From UBA964 sp037444685 (lineage in GTDB: Bacteria; Pseudomonadota; Gammaproteobacteria; Steroidobacterales; Steroidobacteraceae): DNA of 64,000 bases. A model generated the notes under the pieces. It searched no databases. It was not told where the DNA came from and worked only from the letters and a program-made list of their open reading frames with translations. This document shows, piece after piece, positions 60,552 through 64,000 of this stretch. Every line of letters begins with the position of its first letter. The first letter of the stretch is position 1. The translations under genes and the position numbers were made by a program. The stretch covers positions 434,001 to 498,000 of the forward strand of contig JBBILX010000001.1 of the NCBI GenBank assembly GCA_037444685.1. The letters run 5' to 3'.

Positions 60552-61736
60552 ATGCACACCGTGCTCGTCCTCGGCGCCGGCAAGATCGGCGCCCTGATCA
60601 GCGGCCTGCTCGCCGAATCGGGCTCGTACCGCGTCCACCTCGCCGACGTCGATGGCGCTGCGGCCGCCAGCGTGCGCGATGCGCATGGGCTGCCCGGCAT
60701 CGAGGCGTTCCAGGTCGACGCCCGTCACGGCACCGCGCTGCGCGAGCACCTTGCGGCCCACCCCGTCGATGCCGTGATCTCGAGCCTGCCCTATTACTGC
60801 AACATCGCCGTCGCGACCGCGGCCCGTCAGGCCGGCACGCATTACTTCGACCTGACCGAGGATGTCGAAGTCACCCGCGAGGTCAGGCGGATCGCCGCAG
60901 GTGCCAATCGCGCCTTCGTGCCTCAGTGCGGACTGGCGCCGGGTGTGATCAGCATCGCGGCCCACGAGCTCATGACACACTTCGATGAGGTGCGGTCAGT
61001 GAAGCTGCGGGTCGGCGCCCTGCCGCAGCATCCGAACAACGTCCTCAAGTACTCGCTGACCTGGTCGACCGAGGGCCTGATCAACGAGTACGGCAACCCT
61101 TGCCAGGCCATCGTCGACGGTCGGCTCGTCGACGTCGCGCCGCTCGAGGGTCTCGAGGAAATCGAGATCGACGGCACACTCTACGAGGCTTTCAATACCT
61201 CGGGCGGCCTCGGTTCGCTGGCCGATTCCTTCGGGGCGCAATGCGAGTCGATGAACTACAAGACCATCCGCTACCCCGGCCACTGCGCCCAGATGCGCCT
61301 GCTCATGAACGATCTGAAGCTCAACCGGGACCGAGACACGCTCAAGCGTATCCTCGAGAACGCCGTGCCGCAGACCCTGCAGGACGTGGTCATCGTCTAT
61401 GCCGCTGTCAGTGGCCGGCAGGACGGCGAGCTTCGGGAGGAGAACTACGTTAACAAGATCTACCCGCAGCGCATCGCTGGTCGGCTCTGGTCCGCGATCC
61501 AGGTGACGACGGCCGCAGGCATCACGGCGGTGCTCGACCTCGTGCTCGCCTCGCCCGGGGAGTATCGCGGCTTCGTCCCGCAGGAACGGTTCCGGCTGCC
61601 GGATATCGTCGCGAATCGTTTCGGACGCTACTACACGCTCGGCGGCACGAACGAAGTGTCCTCGACCATGGTCGTGCGCGGAGAGGCGGGTCGTCAGAGG
61701 TCGCGGCGCTGGCCGGCTGCCGGGGTGGCGCGATGA
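60552..61736 (+). CDS. Saccharopine dehydrogenase-like protein
   Basis: A 394-residue protein of the saccharopine dehydrogenase superfamily. The Rossmann start is VLVLGAGKIGALIS, with an acidic residue at the end of the second strand (LADVDG). Later stretches include SSLPYYCNIAVATAARQAG, HYFDLTED and CGLAPGVISI, where the family binds the dicarboxylate. It probably splits saccharopine to 2-aminoadipate 6-semialdehyde and glutamate. GGAG lies 5 bases before the ATG. The stop overlaps the next gene start as ATGA, and that gene oxidises the semialdehyde. No lysine-ketoglutarate reductase is in the window. Confidence 0.8.
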   Translation: MHTVLVLGAGKIGALISGLLAESGSYRVHLADVDGAAAASVRDAHGLPGIEAFQVDARHGTALREHLAAHPVDAVISSLPYYCNIAVATAARQAGTHYFDLTEDVEVTREVRRIAAGANRAFVPQCGLAPGVISIAAHELMTHFDEVRSVKLRVGALPQHPNNVLKYSLTWSTEGLINEYGNPCQAIVDGRLVDVAPLEGLEEIEIDGTLYEAFNTSGGLGSLADSFGAQCESMNYKTIRYPGHCAQMRLLMNDLKLNRDRDTLKRILENAVPQTLQDVVIVYAAVSGRQDGELREENYVNKIYPQRIAGRLWSAIQVTTAAGITAVLDLVLASPGEYRGFVPQERFRLPDIVANRFGRYYTLGGTNEVSSTMVVRGEAGRQRSRRWPAAGVAR

Positions 61737-63277
61737 CCCGCCCGGCAGCCGCGCCGTACGCGGGCTTGTTCGAGCGGCTCGGCATTGCGGCGCGGAACCC
61801 GGGCGCCTGCGCCGACGGCCAGTGGAGCGCGCTGCGCGGCGGTCCGCTGATCGAGGTGCGCAATCCCGCGAACGGCGAGCTGCTCGCGAGCGTCGAGGGT
61901 GCCAACGACGCCGATTACGACCGACTGCTGAGCGCCGCGACGCGGACCGCCGTGCTCTGGCGCGAGGTGCCGGCGCCGCGGCGCGGCGAGCTCATCCGCC
62001 GGCTCGGCGAGGCGCTGCGTCGCCACCACGACGACCTCGGCCTGCTCGTGACGCTCGAGAACGGCAAGATCCTCACCGAAGGCCGCGGCGAGGTGCAGGA
62101 GATGATCGACATCGCCGATTTCGCCGTCGGTCAGTCGCGCATGCTCTATGGATTGTCGATGCACTCCGAGAGGGCGCGCCACCGGATGCTCGAGCAATGG
62201 CACCCGCTCGGGGTCGTCGGCCTGATCACCGCCTTCAACTTTCCCGTCGCCGTCTGGGCCTGGAACGCCTGCCTCGCCACGATCTGCGGCAACGTGACAG
62301 TCTGGAAGCCTTCGCCGAAGACTCCGCTGACCGCGATCGCCGTCCAGCAGATCTGCAACCGCGTCTGCGCCGAGGGCGGCTTTCCGCCGGTTTTTGCACT
62401 GTTCGTCGACGCAGGGCATGGACTCGCCGAGCGTCTCGTTGCCGACCGCCGCGTCGGGCTGCTGTCGTTCACCGGTTCGACCGAGGTCGGCCGGCGGGTC
62501 GCGCAGACGGTCGCCGGGCGCCTCGGACGTTCGCTGCTCGAACTCGGCGGTAACAATGCCGTGATCATCGAGGAGTCGGCCGATCTCGCGCTGGCGATTC
62601 CCTCGATCGTCTTCGGCGCGGTCGGCACGGCCGGGCAGCGCTGCACGACGACGCGGCGCGTGTTCGTGCCGGCCTCCCGACTCGCCGACGTCGAGCGGCG
62701 TCTCGTCGCGGCGTACGCGCAGGTGCGCATCGGCGACCCCACCGCCCCCGACACCCTCATGGGACCGCTGATCGATGCTGCCGCGGTGGCCCGCTACGAG
62801 AGCGCCATCGAGGCGGTGCGCGCTGCGGGTGGCGAGCTGCTGTACGGCGGGCAGCGGCTTCCCGGCCCGGGCCATTTCGTACAACCGACGATTTTCCGCG
62901 CACGCAATGACTGGCCGATCGTCCAGCGCGAGACTTTCGCGCCCATCCTCTACGTGATTCCTTACCAGACGCTCGACGAAGCCATCGCGATGCAGAACGA
63001 GGCCGCGCACGGTCTGTCATCGGCGCTGTTCACCGACAGCCTCGTGGCTGCCGAACGCTTCCTGTCGGCATCCGGAAGCGACTGCGGCATCGCCAACATC
63101 AATCTCGGCACGTCGGGCGCCGAGATCGGTGGGGCCTTTGGCGGGGAGAAGGACACCGGTGGCGGTCGTGAGGCGGGGTCGGACGCCTGGCGCGCGTACA
63201 TGCGCCGTCAGACCAACACCATCAACTGGTCGTGTGGGATCGCTCTCGCGCAGGGCGTCCGTTTCGACCTCGGCTAG
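61733..63277 (+). CDS. ALDH7-type 2-aminoadipate-semialdehyde dehydrogenase
   Basis: A 514-residue aldehyde dehydrogenase of the antiquitin (ALDH7) group. The catalytic Glu is in LLELGGNNAVIIEES (about residue 270) and the Cys in GTAGQRCTTTRR (about 305), and the TAGQRCTTxRR variant is the mark of this group. The C-terminus has GAEIGGAFGGEKDTGGGREAG. It oxidises 2-aminoadipate 6-semialdehyde (or its cyclic form) to 2-aminoadipate. It is coupled to the saccharopine-type gene, so the pair probably catabolises lysine. Confidence 0.88.
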   Translation: MTRPAAAPYAGLFERLGIAARNPGACADGQWSALRGGPLIEVRNPANGELLASVEGANDADYDRLLSAATRTAVLWREVPAPRRGELIRRLGEALRRHHDDLGLLVTLENGKILTEGRGEVQEMIDIADFAVGQSRMLYGLSMHSERARHRMLEQWHPLGVVGLITAFNFPVAVWAWNACLATICGNVTVWKPSPKTPLTAIAVQQICNRVCAEGGFPPVFALFVDAGHGLAERLVADRRVGLLSFTGSTEVGRRVAQTVAGRLGRSLLELGGNNAVIIEESADLALAIPSIVFGAVGTAGQRCTTTRRVFVPASRLADVERRLVAAYAQVRIGDPTAPDTLMGPLIDAAAVARYESAIEAVRAAGGELLYGGQRLPGPGHFVQPTIFRARNDWPIVQRETFAPILYVIPYQTLDEAIAMQNEAAHGLSSALFTDSLVAAERFLSASGSDCGIANINLGTSGAEIGGAFGGEKDTGGGREAGSDAWRAYMRRQTNTINWSCGIALAQGVRFDLG

Positions 63278-63298
63278 GTTGCGCCGAGCGGAGCGCAC

Positions 63299-64000
63299 AT
63301 GGCCAGATACGCCGTCACCTATGGTCTCGAGAAAGCCGGAAGGAGGCTCGCGGCACGCCTGACGCCACCGTGGCGCGCCAAGGATCGCCCGCTCGCCTCA
63401 CTGCTGCGAGCGGTGTTCGCACGGCGGGGCATCGACTGCGTGGTTGACGTCGGGGCGAATCGAGGCCAGTACTACCGCTTCCTGCGCTATCAGGTGGGCT
63501 TCAAGGGGCCGGTGGCCTCTTTCGAACCGATCCCGGAACTCGCGGCGGACCTCGCCGACCGGGCGCGCTTCGAATCGGAATGGTATGTGTTCCCCTGCGC
63601 CCTCGGCGCAGCGCCCGGCTCGGTGCTGCTCAACGTCATGGCGCGACACAGCTTCTCGTCGGTGCTCGCGCCCGATCACTCGCGTACGGACGCATTTGCC
63701 ACCAAGAACGTCGTCGAACGCGTCATAGAGGTGCCCACGCGCACGCTCGATGACGCGTGGGCGGAGTTTACGCGGACGCGCCGCGTCGCGCGGCCCTACC
63801 TCAAGCTCGACACTCAGGGCTACGATCTCGAGGTGCTCGCCGGCGCGCCGCGGGCGCTGGCAGACGTGCAGGCCCTGCAGACGGAGCTGTCGTTCCAGCC
63901 GCTCTATGTCGGCATGCCGGACTGGCGCCGCTCGGTCGACACGCTGGCGGCCGCCGGATTCGAGGTCGCCAGCCTGTTTCCGGTGACCCTCGACGCGGAG
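63299..64000 (+). CDS. FkbM-family methyltransferase, 3' end beyond the window
   Basis: At least 234 residues of a FkbM-family methyltransferase, cut by the window edge. Motif I is VVDVGANRGQYYRF (about residue 48), followed by VASFEPIPE, SSVLAPDHS and the family segment YLKLDTQGYDLEVLAGA. The visible length covers nearly a full FkbM domain (about 160-200 residues). Members O-methylate sugars or lipids, often in surface polysaccharide loci. GGAG precedes the ATG. It follows the aldehyde dehydrogenase by 21 bases but looks unrelated to lysine metabolism. Confidence 0.85.
   Translation, partial: MARYAVTYGLEKAGRRLAARLTPPWRAKDRPLASLLRAVFARRGIDCVVDVGANRGQYYRFLRYQVGFKGPVASFEPIPELAADLADRARFESEWYVFPCALGAAPGSVLLNVMARHSFSSVLAPDHSRTDAFATKNVVERVIEVPTRTLDDAWAEFTRTRRVARPYLKLDTQGYDLEVLAGAPRALADVQALQTELSFQPLYVGMPDWRRSVDTLAAAGFEVASLFPVTLDAE

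Overview
The window is GC-rich, densely packed DNA from a free-living aerobic proteobacterium, most likely a gammaproteobacterium. Pointers are the order uvrC - pgsA - tRNA-Gly - tRNA-Cys - tRNA-Leu, a complete ccmABCDEFGHI cytochrome c maturation operon, an aceB-aceA glyoxylate operon divergent from a RamB/ScfR-type regulator, and a GbsR/MarR-type regulator coupled to cydAB. A Steroidobacter/Nevskia/Xanthomonas-like relative is a guess from gene content, not a placement. No phage, insertion sequence, CRISPR array or integrase is visible. No gene-free stretch exceeds about 200 bases.

Layout. 1-12.8 kb: two divergent arms around an IclR regulator. The minus arm holds an Asp/Glu-racemase-type protein, a polysaccharide-deacetylase-fold hydrolase, a GPH-type transporter, a penicillin-binding-fold serine hydrolase, a b561-type cytochrome and a membrane-anchored cytochrome c. 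The plus arm holds a flavin dehydrogenase, EtfB/EtfA, a Bcr-type exporter and an unusual tandem alpha/beta-hydrolase fusion. 12.9-22.6 kb: a tightly coupled minus-strand operon of eleven genes (UbiD-type decarboxylase, zinc ribbon, haem-oxygenase-fold diiron protein, SDR, GntR regulator, DUF1838 protein, TRAP DctQ and DctM, dihydropyrimidinase-like amidohydrolase, peroxiredoxin, MDR reductase). It is divergent from a TonB-dependent receptor (22.7-25.3 kb), and a GntR-like operator sits in the shared gap. This is the best candidate for an undescribed uptake and degradation system.

25.4-37.5 kb: accessory catabolic genes (methyltransferase, aldehyde dehydrogenase, VOC protein, nitrilase, orphan peptide-type binding protein, two Ser-less alpha/beta hydrolases, GST, ABM-type protein, a divergent pair of paralogous membrane proteins, a CitMHS-like transporter, a rhomboid protease). 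37.5-41.1 kb: MATE exporter, ADP/ATP-translocase-like carrier, MaoC-type double hotdog protein. 41.1-47.8 kb: the ccm operon. 47.9-52.7 kb: three tRNAs, pgsA, uvrC, a UDGb-type uracil-DNA glycosylase and aceA. 52.7-59 kb: aceB, its presumed regulator, and the cytochrome bd operon. 59-64 kb: class II DAHP synthase, a saccharopine-dehydrogenase plus ALDH7-type pair suggesting lysine breakdown, and a FkbM methyltransferase cut by the window end.

Most neighbouring genes overlap by 1-4 bases (ATGA, GTGA or TTGA), which fixed several GTG and TTG starts. All functional calls come from reading motifs and gene context by eye; no database search was run.
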